Below the pieces are notes generated by a model that saw nothing but the letters and a program-made list of their open reading frames with translations, was not told the DNA's origin and searched no databases. This document shows, in pieces, positions 46,016-54,786 of a stretch of DNA of 64,000 nucleotides. A program made the translations under genes and the position numbers. Source of the stretch: Pricia antarctica (GTDB lineage Bacteria; Bacteroidota; Bacteroidia; Flavobacteriales; Flavobacteriaceae); contig NZ_FNAO01000007.1 in the NCBI RefSeq assembly GCF_900101815.1, positions 62,001-126,000 of the forward strand, in the 5' to 3' direction. Every line of letters starts with the position of its first letter. Positions within the stretch are counted from its first letter, which is position 1.

Positions 46016-47584
46016 TTACTTACTCGCCTTATCGGCGACAATACGCTGTTCGCGATTGGCTATTTCCCAGGCGGTATAAAAAATTAACCTCGTCCGATTT
46101 TCTAACAGGTCGTAATTGATTTTGTCAGGCGTATCACCGGGTTTATGGTAATCGGCGTGCGTTCCGTTGAAGTAAAAGATGATGGGAATGTTGTTTTTGG
46201 CAAAATTGTAATGATCGCTACGGTAATAAAAACGGTTTGGATCGTTTTCGTCGTTGAATTTATAGTCCAACTCGATGTTGGTATATTTTTTATTCACCGC
46301 CTCGGATAGCTCGTGCAGTTCGGTACTTAGTTTATCGGAACCTATCAGATAAAGATAGTTTCGATTTCCTTTGTATTCCGGGTCAATGCGACCGATCATA
46401 TCGATGTTAAGATCGGCGACCGTATTTTCAAGCGGGAATATCGGATCGAAATCGGTATAGTAACGCGAGCCCAAAAGGCCTTTTTCCTCGCCGGTAACGT
46501 GAAGAAACACGATAGATCTTTTGGGTCCCTGTCCGGCATCGGCAGCTTTTTTAAAAGCCTCTGCAATTTCCAAAAGAGCTACCGAACCCGAACCGTCATC
46601 GTCGGCACCGTTATTGATCTGTCCATCGGATGTGATGCCAATATGATCTAAATGTGAGGAGATTATTAAATATTCGTCCGGTTTTTCCGAACCTTTAATA
46701 ATGGCCACCACGTTTTCGGAATTTACTTCCTTATTTTCACTTTTAATGGCGATGTTCAGTTCCACCGGTAAGACTTCGGGCGTGCCGTTCGTTTCGATAC
46801 TCGGCAGTAGGGCCTTGGCCAGTTGGGCATCGATAAAAAAGTTGGCAAATCCCGCCTCCTGGTCATCGGCGAGTTCCATTCTGCCGCTATCGTTGTTCTT
46901 CATGTAATCGAATCGGCTTTTAAAACGGCTATAATTTGCCTCGTCAAAATAGAAAACGGCGGATGCACCTTTGCTGGAGGCCAGTTCCATACGCTTTCCA
47001 ATAGATTCGGACATATTGCTCCATATCGATGGCTCGTTCGAACCGGATAAGGTATACGACCCATCTTGGTTTTTTGGCTCCCCGGCCTTGATCAAAATAA
47101 CTTTTCCTTCGACATCCAATCCCTTATAATCGGAATAGTCGGCCTCCTCTATCCCATAGCCGACATACACGATGTTGTCATAGGTGCCTTCAGCTTGCGA
47201 GAAAGTCAAAAAACCATCCCCTAATGCATATTCTTTTCCGTTTACCGTAACCGAACCGGTAGGTACTTGGCCAACTTCTAAAGGTACTTTTTGAAAATAG
47301 TCCCCGTTTTTCTGCGCTGCGGGAATGTTTAGTTGCCCATATTGGGCCTTTAGGTATTCCACGGCCTTCTTTTGGCCCGGCTGTCCTGTTTCCCGGCCCT
47401 CGAATTCATCGGATGCATAGGTGTACAGATGTTCCTTCAATTCCGCTTCGGTTATCGTTTCCGCATAGGTCGTCGGATCTGAGACTTCCGTAGGAGTTAG
47501 TGTTTCGGTAGATTCGGATACTGCGGGTTGCGAAGAATTGCACGACATGGCCAACGCAATCGCCAAAAATGCGATATTTTTCAT
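46016..47584 (-). CDS. M28 family metallopeptidase (lipoprotein, with PA domain)
   Basis: 522 residues with a lipobox ending in Cys15 (LAMSC). After a Ser/Thr-rich linker comes GRETGQPGQKKAVEYLKAQY, typical of M28 aminopeptidases. A PA-type insert is at about 110-255 (DNIVYVGYGIEEADYSDYKG, GKVILIKAGEP). The zinc ligands are in ISSHLDHIG, NNGADDDGSGSVALLEIAEAF, HVTGEEKGLLGS, DMIGRID and RSDHYNFAK. It probably removes N-terminal residues from peptides at the outer membrane. Two promoter-like elements stand at 47613-47630. It lies beside the hydroxyproline genes but on its own transcript. Confidence 0.93.
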   Translation of the reverse strand: MKNIAFLAIALAMSCNSSQPAVSESTETLTPTEVSDPTTYAETITEAELKEHLYTYASDEFEGRETGQPGQKKAVEYLKAQYGQLNIPAAQKNGDYFQKVPLEVGQVPTGSVTVNGKEYALGDGFLTFSQAEGTYDNIVYVGYGIEEADYSDYKGLDVEGKVILIKAGEPKNQDGSYTLSGSNEPSIWSNMSESIGKRMELASSKGASAVFYFDEANYSRFKSRFDYMKNNDSGRMELADDQEAGFANFFIDAQLAKALLPSIETNGTPEVLPVELNIAIKSENKEVNSENVVAIIKGSEKPDEYLIISSHLDHIGITSDGQINNGADDDGSGSVALLEIAEAFKKAADAGQGPKRSIVFLHVTGEEKGLLGSRYYTDFDPIFPLENTVADLNIDMIGRIDPEYKGNRNYLYLIGSDKLSTELHELSEAVNKKYTNIELDYKFNDENDPNRFYYRSDHYNFAKNNIPIIFYFNGTHADYHKPGDTPDKINYDLLENRTRLIFYTAWEIANREQRIVADKASK

Positions 47585-47612
47585 AGGGTTTCGTTTTGTC
47601 TAGAATAATGGG

Positions 47613-47630
47613 CAAAAATAGGCAAAACTA
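47613..47630 (-). promoter_or_regulatory. Two tandem -7 elements TATTTTTG and TAGTTTTG
   Basis: On the minus strand, TAGTTTTG (47623-47630) and TATTTTTG (47613-47620) both match TAnnTTTG and lie 29-46 bases before the M28 peptidase start. Confidence 0.4.
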
Positions 47631-47641
47631 AAAGAACATTT

Positions 47642-48493
47642 TTATTTGAAGGCATACTGATTCGTGTACTTTGAAGGTACCATCCCCTTTAGCTTTCTGA
47701 ACTGTCGATTAAAGTTCGATATCGATGAAAAGCCAGATCGCTCTGATATTTCCAAAACGGACAACTCTTCTTCATCCTTTACCAACAGCTGACAGGCGTG
47801 TTCAATTCGGAGTTCGATCAAGAACTGAAAGTAGGTCTTGTTCGTACGTTGCTTAAAATACCGGCAGAAAGCGTTCGGGGTCATGTGCACCAATCCCGCG
47901 GCTTCCTGCAAGGTAATGTCGTGCTGAAAATTCTTGATGGTATAATCGAAAATCAACTGCATCCGTTTTCCCTCCCTGATAGTGATTTCCTTGGGATACA
48001 GAAATTGTGTTAAGGCTTGTTTTTCGGAAGGGACTACTTTTTTTAGCAACAGAAGGAAGTTCATTAAACGTTCCAATTTCTCGGATTTTAAAATCCGAAG
48101 CATCAGCGCTGCGATTACTTTTTTGTTTCCTGTCAAACGAAATCCTTCTAAGGCCATATTGAAAAAAGGATACACCTCTTCAAGAACTGGAAGTTCAAAA
48201 AAGCCTTTCCCAAAAGTTTTCTCGGTAAAGAACAAGCTGATCATATGTACACCCTGCGGTGAAGGGTCATTGCTAAAAAGATGCGGACTGTGCGGAGGGA
48301 TGGCGAAAAAATCACCGTCTTCAAACGGGTGCACACTATCGCCAACGATTAATTTGCCCTTACCTTTCACGATAAGGCTCAACTGCAGTTCTTTATGTTG
48401 GTGCAATTGGCCGTAGAACGTAGGCACCCGATCCTCCTGTACAATTAGGTTTTCATGTAGGGGTTTGGGAATTTGAAAAGGGAGGACTTTCAT
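47642..48493 (-). CDS. AraC family transcriptional regulator
   Basis: 283 residues. An N-terminal cupin-like sensor domain (PTFYGQLHQHKELQLSLIVKGKG, FAIPPHSPHLF) precedes two helix-turn-helix units at about 180-283: ITLQEAAGLVHMTPNAFCRYFKQRTNKT and LEISERSGFSSISNFNRQFRKLKGMVPSKY. It is divergent from the DapA-like gene of the hydroxyproline cluster with 155 bases between the starts, so it probably controls that cluster in response to hydroxyproline or a catabolite. The effector assignment is inference. Confidence 0.92.
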   Translation of the reverse strand: MKVLPFQIPKPLHENLIVQEDRVPTFYGQLHQHKELQLSLIVKGKGKLIVGDSVHPFEDGDFFAIPPHSPHLFSNDPSPQGVHMISLFFTEKTFGKGFFELPVLEEVYPFFNMALEGFRLTGNKKVIAALMLRILKSEKLERLMNFLLLLKKVVPSEKQALTQFLYPKEITIREGKRMQLIFDYTIKNFQHDITLQEAAGLVHMTPNAFCRYFKQRTNKTYFQFLIELRIEHACQLLVKDEEELSVLEISERSGFSSISNFNRQFRKLKGMVPSKYTNQYAFK

Positions 48494-48518
48494 GGAGCTC
48501 TATCGGTAGTTTGTTGAG

Positions 48519-48526
48519 CAAATATA
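48519..48526 (-). promoter_or_regulatory. -7 promoter element TATATTTG for the AraC gene
   Basis: TATATTTG on the minus strand lies 26 bases before the AraC start and matches TAnnTTTG. Confidence 0.4.
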
Positions 48527-48648
48527 TATCCAATTCCATCGAAAGCCGTATTAACTCGGTTAAAATAGTCTCAAATACGGATAAAATCCGATTAAAAATT
48601 GCGAAGATTCTGAAGTATTTTTGGACTCAAATTCTAAAACAGTACAAC

Positions 48649-49590
48649 ATGCAATTCGAATGGAAAGGGGTAATGCCCGCAATTACCACAAAATTTACGG
48701 ATAACGATACCTTGGACATGAAAATGTTCGGGAAGAATATCAACGCACAGATCAATGCCGGGGTAACTGGCATCGTTTTGGGGGGTTCCCTTGGGGAGGC
48801 CAGTACCTTGACTTCTGACGAAAAAGTCGAACTTATTAAGGAGACCGTCAATTTGGTCGGAAAAAAAATTCCTGTGGTGATGACAATCGCCGAACAGGCC
48901 ACTAATATTGCGATAGCCGAAGCGCAGAAGGCACAAAAAAACGGAGCAAACGCCCTGATGATATTGCCCCCGATGCGCTACAAATCAACAGACCATGAAA
49001 CGGTCGAGTACTTCAAAGAGATTGCAAAAAGTATCGACTTGCCCGTGATGATCTACAATAATCCGGTGGATTATAAGATTGAGGTGACCGGTGATATGTT
49101 CGAAGAGCTTTTGCAATTGGAGAACATTCAAGCCGTTAAGGAATCCACCCGCGATATTATCAATATCGGAAGGTTACAGAACCGTTTCGGGGATAGGCTT
49201 AAAGTCTTGACCGGTGTAGATCCCCTAGCCCTTGAAAGCTTGCTGCTGGGAGCCGACGGATGGGTAGCGGGGCTAGTCTGCGCTTTCCCGGCCGAGACTG
49301 TAGCAATTTACGAATTGGCCAAGGCGGGATATGTCAAAGAGGCGACGGCGATATACCGATGGTTCTTGCCTTTGTTGGAACTAGATATAAGTCCGCAATT
49401 GGTGCAGAATATCAAGTTGGCAGAAGTAGCCACGGAAATCGGCACCGAAAATGTGCGAAAACCACGGCTTAAACTTCAAGGCGAAGAACGAAAAAGAGTA
49501 CTGAAGGTTATCGAAGATTCCCTTAAAACCCGTCCCAATTTACCGGATTACAAGAATTTGGAGTCGATTGGGAGATTGGCCTCAGTTTAA
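48649..49590 (+). CDS. DapA-family deaminase/lyase, probable 1-pyrroline-4-hydroxy-2-carboxylate deaminase
   Basis: 313 residues from the ATG at 48649. An upstream in-frame TTG at 48511 adds 46 low-quality residues and is rejected, as the DapA fold starts at FEWKGVMPAITTKF. Family motifs: GGSLGEASTL (45-54), Tyr136 in MIYNNPVDYK and the Schiff-base Lys164 in QAVKESTRD. Co-location with a 4-hydroxyproline epimerase, a D-amino-acid-type dehydrogenase and a 2-oxoglutarate-semialdehyde dehydrogenase points to the deaminase step, which gives 2,5-dioxopentanoate. The fold alone would also allow other aldolase or lyase reactions. Confidence 0.85.
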   Translation: MQFEWKGVMPAITTKFTDNDTLDMKMFGKNINAQINAGVTGIVLGGSLGEASTLTSDEKVELIKETVNLVGKKIPVVMTIAEQATNIAIAEAQKAQKNGANALMILPPMRYKSTDHETVEYFKEIAKSIDLPVMIYNNPVDYKIEVTGDMFEELLQLENIQAVKESTRDIINIGRLQNRFGDRLKVLTGVDPLALESLLLGADGWVAGLVCAFPAETVAIYELAKAGYVKEATAIYRWFLPLLELDISPQLVQNIKLAEVATEIGTENVRKPRLKLQGEERKRVLKVIEDSLKTRPNLPDYKNLESIGRLASV

Positions 49591-49942
49591 ACGTATCCGA
49601 AATACGTAAAGGTGACGGCATCCGAAATAAATAATTGTGATGGTCTCTATGGTCCCCGAAAAATAGGTTACAGGTCTGTTCGAGTGCAGTCGGGAACTTC
49701 GAGCTGCCGGCAGTTTCGGTCTCGATCGCGCTCGACCTGACAAACCTCGACCGTGGCTACCGAGTACATTGGCTACGCTAGGTACTGACGTAGCCAAGGT
49801 GCTCGACCTGACGAGCAGATGAGTCTCCATCTGATTAGTTTAACCTATCAGGTTTCACGTTACATGCGTTAAGTCATTATTAACAGCATTTCTCCTTCGC
49901 TTCTACTATCTTAGCGGAGAACCTAAAATTAGAACACACGAT
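49591..49942. other. Structured GC-rich intergenic region inside the hydroxyproline cluster
   Basis: 352 bases between two co-directional genes, more GC-rich than most spacers. It holds a 12-bp direct repeat GCTCGACCTGAC at 49730-49741 and 49801-49812, a perfect 9-bp inverted repeat TTGGCTACG/CGTAGCCAA (49769-49777, 49789-49797) and smaller hairpins at 49801-49834. No reading frame or known RNA was recognised. No T-run follows these stems. Confidence 0.7.
49769..49797. repeat. Inverted repeat with 9-bp arms
   Basis: TTGGCTACG and CGTAGCCAA are perfect reverse complements separated by 11 bases. A related GGCTAC lies at 49755-49760. Confidence 0.85.
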
Positions 49943-51526
49943 ATGATTACCGGAAAAAACTACATTGGAAAAGAACTATCCTCCAAAGGAAGCAATACCT
50001 ATACCACTTTCAATCCAAAGCTGAACTCCGATACGGAGTGGACGTTTCACGAAGCGACGAAGGAAGAGATCGATGCGGCCGTAAACAAGGCCTATGAGGC
50101 TTTCAAGGTGTACAAATCATTTTCGGGTGAAAAGAAAGCGGAATTTTTAATAGCCATTGCCGAGGAAATCGAAGCGCTGGGCGACCCACTTATCGAGGCC
50201 TATACCAAGGAGTCCGGTTTACCCGAAGGCCGTGCGAAAGGCGAACGGGGCCGAACCATGGGGCAGTTAAGAGCTTTTGCTACTTTTCTTAAAGAAGGCT
50301 CTTGGGTCGAGGCGACCATCGATACGGCACAGCCCGATCGTGAGCCGATGCCGAAAACAGACCTCCGTAAAATGCTATTGCCGATCGGACCTATTGCCGT
50401 GTTCGGTGCCAGTAATTTCCCCTTTGCTTTTTCTACCGCTGGTGGCGATACGGCCAGTGCTTTGGCCGCAGGTTGCCCGGTTATCGTAAAGAGCCATCCC
50501 ATGCATTCCGGCACGGGGGAGCTAATATCCTCAGCCATTATAAAGGCTGCGGAACGAACGGGCATGCCCGATGGTGTATTTTCCAACTTAAACAGCAGTG
50601 GTATTGAGGTCGGCCAACAATTGGTACTGCATCCTAAGGTCAAGGGCGTCGGATTTACGGGTAGTGCCAAGGGCGGTACCGCGCTCTATAAATTGGCGAA
50701 CGACCGTAAAGAACCCATTCCCGTTTTTGCCGAGATGGGGAGTATCAATCCCGTTGTGGCCCTGCCTTCCGCCCTGACGGATAAAGGAAGTGATTGGGCC
50801 AAGCAATATGCCGGTTCGATTATGTTGGGCGCGGGACAGTTCTGCACCAATCCCGGATTGATTTTAGGGATAAAAAGCACCTCTTTGGATAGTTTTATTG
50901 CCACTTTGGGAGCCGAAATTGAGCCGTTGGAACCGACCTGTATGCTGCACCCGAATATCCATAAAAATTATGAAAAGGGAAAACAGGAACTTTCCGGACA
51001 AGGGGGTACCAACGTTGTGGCCGCCTATGAATCGGATGTCGCACCCAACGTGGCCCAGCAAAAAGTGCTGACGGTAAACGGGTCGAATTTCCTGAAAAAT
51101 CCGAAGTTGCACCAAGAGGTTTTTGGACCTTTTTCTATCGTAGTCCGCTGCGCCGATGCCGCAGAGTTGGAACAAGTGCTGAACAAATTGGAAGGTCAAT
51201 TGACCGGCACCATTCTGGGCAATGCCGAAGAGATCAAAAAGTATGATAAAATCGTTGATGCCCTACAGGGTAGGGTAGGACGTATTATTTTTAATGGTGT
51301 CCCGACTGGGGTAGAGGTGTGCCCGTCTATGCAGCATGGGGGTCCGTTTCCCGCATCTACCGATAGTCGTTTTACTTCCGTGGGCACATCCGCGGCCAAG
51401 AGATGGGTACGGCCCGTTGCCTTCCAGAACTGGCCGGCAGCCGCGTTGCCCGATGCATTGAAAGATGAAAATCCGCTGGGTATTTCCAGGTTGGTCGATG
51501 GGAAACATACCGATGCCAAAATTTAA
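49943..51526 (+). CDS. 2-oxoglutarate-semialdehyde (2,5-dioxovalerate) dehydrogenase, ALDH family
   Basis: 527 residues, the length of the KGSA dehydrogenase subgroup. The N-anchor lies in ASNFPFAFSTAGGDT (Asn158), the general base Glu264 in PVFAEMGSINP, and the catalytic Cys301 in GAGQFCTNPG. FAEMGSINPV is typical of KGSADH enzymes. It oxidises 2-oxoglutarate semialdehyde to 2-oxoglutarate with NAD(P)+, the last step of hydroxyproline (and of some sugar-acid) breakdown. It follows the structured spacer and precedes the epimerase by 52 bases. Confidence 0.92.
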   Translation: MITGKNYIGKELSSKGSNTYTTFNPKLNSDTEWTFHEATKEEIDAAVNKAYEAFKVYKSFSGEKKAEFLIAIAEEIEALGDPLIEAYTKESGLPEGRAKGERGRTMGQLRAFATFLKEGSWVEATIDTAQPDREPMPKTDLRKMLLPIGPIAVFGASNFPFAFSTAGGDTASALAAGCPVIVKSHPMHSGTGELISSAIIKAAERTGMPDGVFSNLNSSGIEVGQQLVLHPKVKGVGFTGSAKGGTALYKLANDRKEPIPVFAEMGSINPVVALPSALTDKGSDWAKQYAGSIMLGAGQFCTNPGLILGIKSTSLDSFIATLGAEIEPLEPTCMLHPNIHKNYEKGKQELSGQGGTNVVAAYESDVAPNVAQQKVLTVNGSNFLKNPKLHQEVFGPFSIVVRCADAAELEQVLNKLEGQLTGTILGNAEEIKKYDKIVDALQGRVGRIIFNGVPTGVEVCPSMQHGGPFPASTDSRFTSVGTSAAKRWVRPVAFQNWPAAALPDALKDENPLGISRLVDGKHTDAKI

Positions 51527-51578
51527 ATGTCCAACACATTGACCCCAGCATCCCGAAAGTTCGTAAAACCAAACCACG

Positions 51579-52586
51579 ATGCCACATAGTACTTTTGTCT
51601 GTATCGATGCCCATACGGCGGGTAATCCCGTACGTGTGGTGGCTAAAGGCGGTCCCGAATTGCAGGGCGCCGACATGAGCAAAAAAAGGCAGCATTTTTT
51701 AAGGGAATACGACTGGATACGAAAGGGATTGATGTTCGAACCTCGGGGCCATGATATGATGAGCGGTAGTATTTTCTACCCGCCATCCGACCCGAAAAAC
51801 GATTTTGGCATCCTTTTTATCGAGACTAGCGGTTGTTTGCCCATGTGCGGCCACGGTACCATAGGTTCGATTACCATCGGCATCGAAGAGGGATTGTTGA
51901 AACCGAAAACTCCGGGAAAAATCCGAATGGAAGCTCCCGCGGGACTGGTTCAGATTGAATATGAATTAGTGGGAAAGAAGGTAGCGTGGGTAAAACTCAC
52001 CAATGTAAAATCTTATTTGGCAGCCACGGAACTCACGGTGGAAAGCTCCGATTTGGGCGAGCTCGTGTTCGATGTGGCCTATGGAGGCAATTATTATGCA
52101 ATTTTCGATGTGCAGAAGAATTTCTCGGGGATCAACACTTTTTCCGCCGGTAAACTGGTACATTTCAGTCAGGAAATTCGGGAAAAAATCAATCGGAAAT
52201 ATCCGGATAGGTTTATCCATCCAGAAGACGACACCATTCGCGATGTAACCCATCTGATGTGGTCGGGCAAGCCGATTTCCCCATTGGCCACGGCAAGAAA
52301 CGCTGTGTTTTATGGGGATAAGGCTATTGATCGTTCCCCTTGTGGCACCGGCACTTCTGCCCGCATGGCGCAATGGTACACCATGGGAAAATTGAAGCTG
52401 GGAGAGGAATTTATTCACGAAAGTATTATCGGTTCCCAGTTTATAGGCAGGGTAGAAGAGGAGACCCTTCTGGCCGGTAAACCGGCAATTATCCCCAGTA
52501 TTCAGGGCTGGGCGAAGATCTATGGTCATAACACGATTACCATTGACGACGACGACCCGTATGCGCACGGCTTTCAGGTCATTTGA
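51579..52586 (+). CDS. 4-hydroxyproline 2-epimerase (proline racemase family)
   Basis: 335 residues. Both catalytic cysteines are present: Cys90 in LPMCGHGTIG and Cys255 in DRSPCGTGTSARMA. The two-Cys arrangement is that of proline racemase and 4-hydroxyproline 2-epimerase, whereas trans-3-hydroxyproline dehydratases have Thr in place of the first Cys. The surrounding degradation genes favour the epimerase that turns trans-4-hydroxy-L-proline into cis-4-hydroxy-D-proline. The fold and length match. It is in the same unit as the ALDH and D-amino acid dehydrogenase genes. Confidence 0.92.
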   Translation: MPHSTFVCIDAHTAGNPVRVVAKGGPELQGADMSKKRQHFLREYDWIRKGLMFEPRGHDMMSGSIFYPPSDPKNDFGILFIETSGCLPMCGHGTIGSITIGIEEGLLKPKTPGKIRMEAPAGLVQIEYELVGKKVAWVKLTNVKSYLAATELTVESSDLGELVFDVAYGGNYYAIFDVQKNFSGINTFSAGKLVHFSQEIREKINRKYPDRFIHPEDDTIRDVTHLMWSGKPISPLATARNAVFYGDKAIDRSPCGTGTSARMAQWYTMGKLKLGEEFIHESIIGSQFIGRVEEETLLAGKPAIIPSIQGWAKIYGHNTITIDDDDPYAHGFQVI

Positions 52587-52663
52587 GAATTGGAAAATTT
52601 TCAAGTCAATCATTTCGAAGCGTTGAAAACTGGCATGTTTACTGAATTTATTCGACACCGGAC

Positions 52664-52698
52664 ATCTTCAAATCTTCAAATCAACACATTTTCAAATT
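52664..52698. repeat. Short TTCAAATC-type repeats
   Basis: TCTTCAAA occurs twice in close succession, then a related TTTTCAAA unit, in the 119-base spacer before the dehydrogenase gene. Confidence 0.6.
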
Positions 52699-52705
52699 AA
52701 AACTA

Positions 52706-53953
52706 TTGAAAAATATCATCATCATCGGCGGCGGCATCGTAGGTCTAAGCTCCGCCTATTTTCTGCAAAAGGAAGGGTATCAGGTCACCGTCATCGACAA
52801 ATCGGATATTACCTCTGGGGCATCCTTCGTCAATGCGGGCTACATCACGCCTAGCCATATCATTCCTATGGCATCTCCGGGAAAAATTGCACAGGGCATA
52901 AAATGGATGTTCGATTCTTCGAGTCCCTTTTACATCAAGCCCCGCTGGGATATCGATTTCTTCAAATGGTCATGGTACTTTCATAAATCGTCGACCGCGG
53001 CGAAAGTAGAACAAGCCATTCCCGTAATTAAAGATATCAACATCCTGAGCCGTGGACTTTATGAGGATATAAAAGCTTCCGGCGATTTGGGAGATTTCCA
53101 TCTCGAGCGCAAGGGTCTCTTGATGATCTACAAAACGGATGCGGCATTCGAACACGAAATGGAAGTGGCTCAAAAAGCGAGTTTTTTAGGGCTTGAGGTT
53201 GCCGAGCTGAACAAATCCCAATTGGAGACTATCGAGCCTGATATAAAGATCGACGCCAAGGGCGCTATCCATTATGAGTGTGATGGCCATATGTCACCCA
53301 CCGAACTGATGCCCAAACTGTTGGCGTTTCTAAAAAGTGCCGGAGTTCAAGTAAAAACAAAGGAAGAGGTGCTCGACTTATCGGTTTCCAATGGGAAAAT
53401 CAGTACTATTCGAACCTCAAATGGTTCATATACCGCCGACGAAATCATACTAGCCGCTGGTTCATGGAGCGGCATCCTATCTAAAAAGCTAAATATCAAA
53501 CTCCCATTACAGGCCGGAAAGGGCTACCGGATAAACGTACCGCGCCCCCTGGGCATTTCGATGCCCTCTATTTTAATGGAAGCCAGTATGGCCGTAACCC
53601 CGATGCGGGAATTTACCCGCTTTGCAGGTACCATGGAGTTTTCCGGCATCAACACTACCATTCGAAAAGAAAGGGTACTGGCGATTGCCAACGGCGCTAA
53701 AAACTTCTATCCCGAACTGGAAATTACCCAAGAAGAAATCGCCGATGCCAAAACTGGAATGCGCCCTGTCTCCCCAGACGGACTCCCCTATATCGGCAAA
53801 TCAAAAGATATCAAAAACCTGACCTTCGCCACCGGCCACGCCATGATGGGCTGGAGCCTCGGCCCCGCTACGGGAAAACTGGTTTCGGAAATTATGGGCA
53901 ATAAAAAAACTTCTATGGATATTTCGGCGTTCGCGCCGGGTAGGAAATTTTGA
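52706..53953 (+). CDS. FAD-dependent D-hydroxyproline (D-amino acid) dehydrogenase
   Basis: 415 residues starting with TTG at 52706. The TTG is chosen because the codons directly after it encode KNIIIIGGGIVGLSS, the FAD-binding GxGxxG at residues 8-13, and no ATG lies upstream. Further DAO-family motifs: ITSGASFVNAGYITPSH, AGSWSGIL, GKGYRINVPRP and the C-terminal TGHAMMGWSLGPATGKLVSEI. In this cluster it should oxidise cis-4-hydroxy-D-proline to 1-pyrroline-4-hydroxy-2-carboxylate, passing electrons to the respiratory chain. A DadA-type D-amino acid dehydrogenase is the alternative. Confidence 0.9.
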   Translation: MKNIIIIGGGIVGLSSAYFLQKEGYQVTVIDKSDITSGASFVNAGYITPSHIIPMASPGKIAQGIKWMFDSSSPFYIKPRWDIDFFKWSWYFHKSSTAAKVEQAIPVIKDINILSRGLYEDIKASGDLGDFHLERKGLLMIYKTDAAFEHEMEVAQKASFLGLEVAELNKSQLETIEPDIKIDAKGAIHYECDGHMSPTELMPKLLAFLKSAGVQVKTKEEVLDLSVSNGKISTIRTSNGSYTADEIILAAGSWSGILSKKLNIKLPLQAGKGYRINVPRPLGISMPSILMEASMAVTPMREFTRFAGTMEFSGINTTIRKERVLAIANGAKNFYPELEITQEEIADAKTGMRPVSPDGLPYIGKSKDIKNLTFATGHAMMGWSLGPATGKLVSEIMGNKKTSMDISAFAPGRKF

Positions 53954-54014
53954 TTATTAACTGTTTGAAACTAGCCTCGCAATCTCCTTTGCCAGGTAAG
54001 GGATCTTTTAGTAT

Positions 54015-54668
54015 TCATCGGATCAAATTTCTTATCAAATCCCCCTTCACTTCGTGGCCCCCTTTGAAAAGAATCTCTTCCGCTTTTCCGTCGAAGAGTT
54101 GTAGGATTTTTTCCGATTCCGTTTTTCGCCGTTCCTCGGTCACGTATTCATCATTGACGCCCACGATAACTGTAACTTTGGCATCCTTTTTAAAAAGGAA
54201 ATCAAAATCGGATGACTGTAATTCATCGGGGATTCCGCCTGCATATAATACCAGCTGGTTACATTCGATTTTTCGCTGCGCAACCCAGCGAGAGGCAATG
54301 GAAACGCCTTGTGAAAAACCGAGGACGATGAGATTGCAATTTTCGGGAAGTTTTTCCGCGTCCAGTACACCATCCAAATAGGCCATGAGGTTTTCGGTTT
54401 CCCGCTGCGTATCTTCCTTGGTTAACCAGCTCGCCCCGACACGGGTGAAACTGGTGTTCAAATAATATTTTGAAGGGGCCTGAGGCGCAATGATATAGTT
54501 TTCATCCGCAGGGAGTCCGTCGAAATGTCGTATAAAATAGCGGCTCAGATACCCAAGGCCGTGCAGTACGATCCACACGTTCTTCGTACTCTCCGACAAC
54601 CTATTTAAGGTAGTGTACGAATTGGTGCTGGTGTAGGTGAGGGTATTTTCCGAAGGAGTCATAAACAA
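54015..54668 (-). CDS. Alpha/beta hydrolase, phospholipase/carboxylesterase type
   Basis: 217 residues. VWIVLHGLGYLSRYFIRHF gives the oxyanion strand, LIVLGFSQGVSIASRW the nucleophile Ser119 (GFSQG), VIVGVNDEYVTEER the Asp region and FKGGHEVKGDLI the catalytic His. The length and GFSQG motif match the acyl-protein thioesterase/carboxylesterase family. It has no signal peptide. It is convergent with the dehydrogenase and divergent from the menI-like gene. The substrate is unknown. Confidence 0.88.
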   Translation of the reverse strand: MFMTPSENTLTYTSTNSYTTLNRLSESTKNVWIVLHGLGYLSRYFIRHFDGLPADENYIIAPQAPSKYYLNTSFTRVGASWLTKEDTQRETENLMAYLDGVLDAEKLPENCNLIVLGFSQGVSIASRWVAQRKIECNQLVLYAGGIPDELQSSDFDFLFKKDAKVTVIVGVNDEYVTEERRKTESEKILQLFDGKAEEILFKGGHEVKGDLIRNLIR

Positions 54669-54786
54669 TTGCTTTAAAGGATGTCGATTTTGATATAGGA
54701 TGATTATTTTTGAATGGATTTACGCCTGCTATTTCCGAATTCCCAAATTCGAAGTGACGCTGGAATAAAGTCCAAAAATAAAGGTT

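Noticed and set aside
48511-48648. Longer N-terminus for the DapA-family protein from TTG at 48511
   Set aside because: The added 46 residues do not fit the family, which starts at the ATG at 48649, and the region overlaps the divergent promoter.
51966-52658. Minus-strand open frame of 230 codons
   Set aside because: Antisense to the epimerase gene, with both catalytic cysteines of that gene intact on the other strand; no domain is recognisable.
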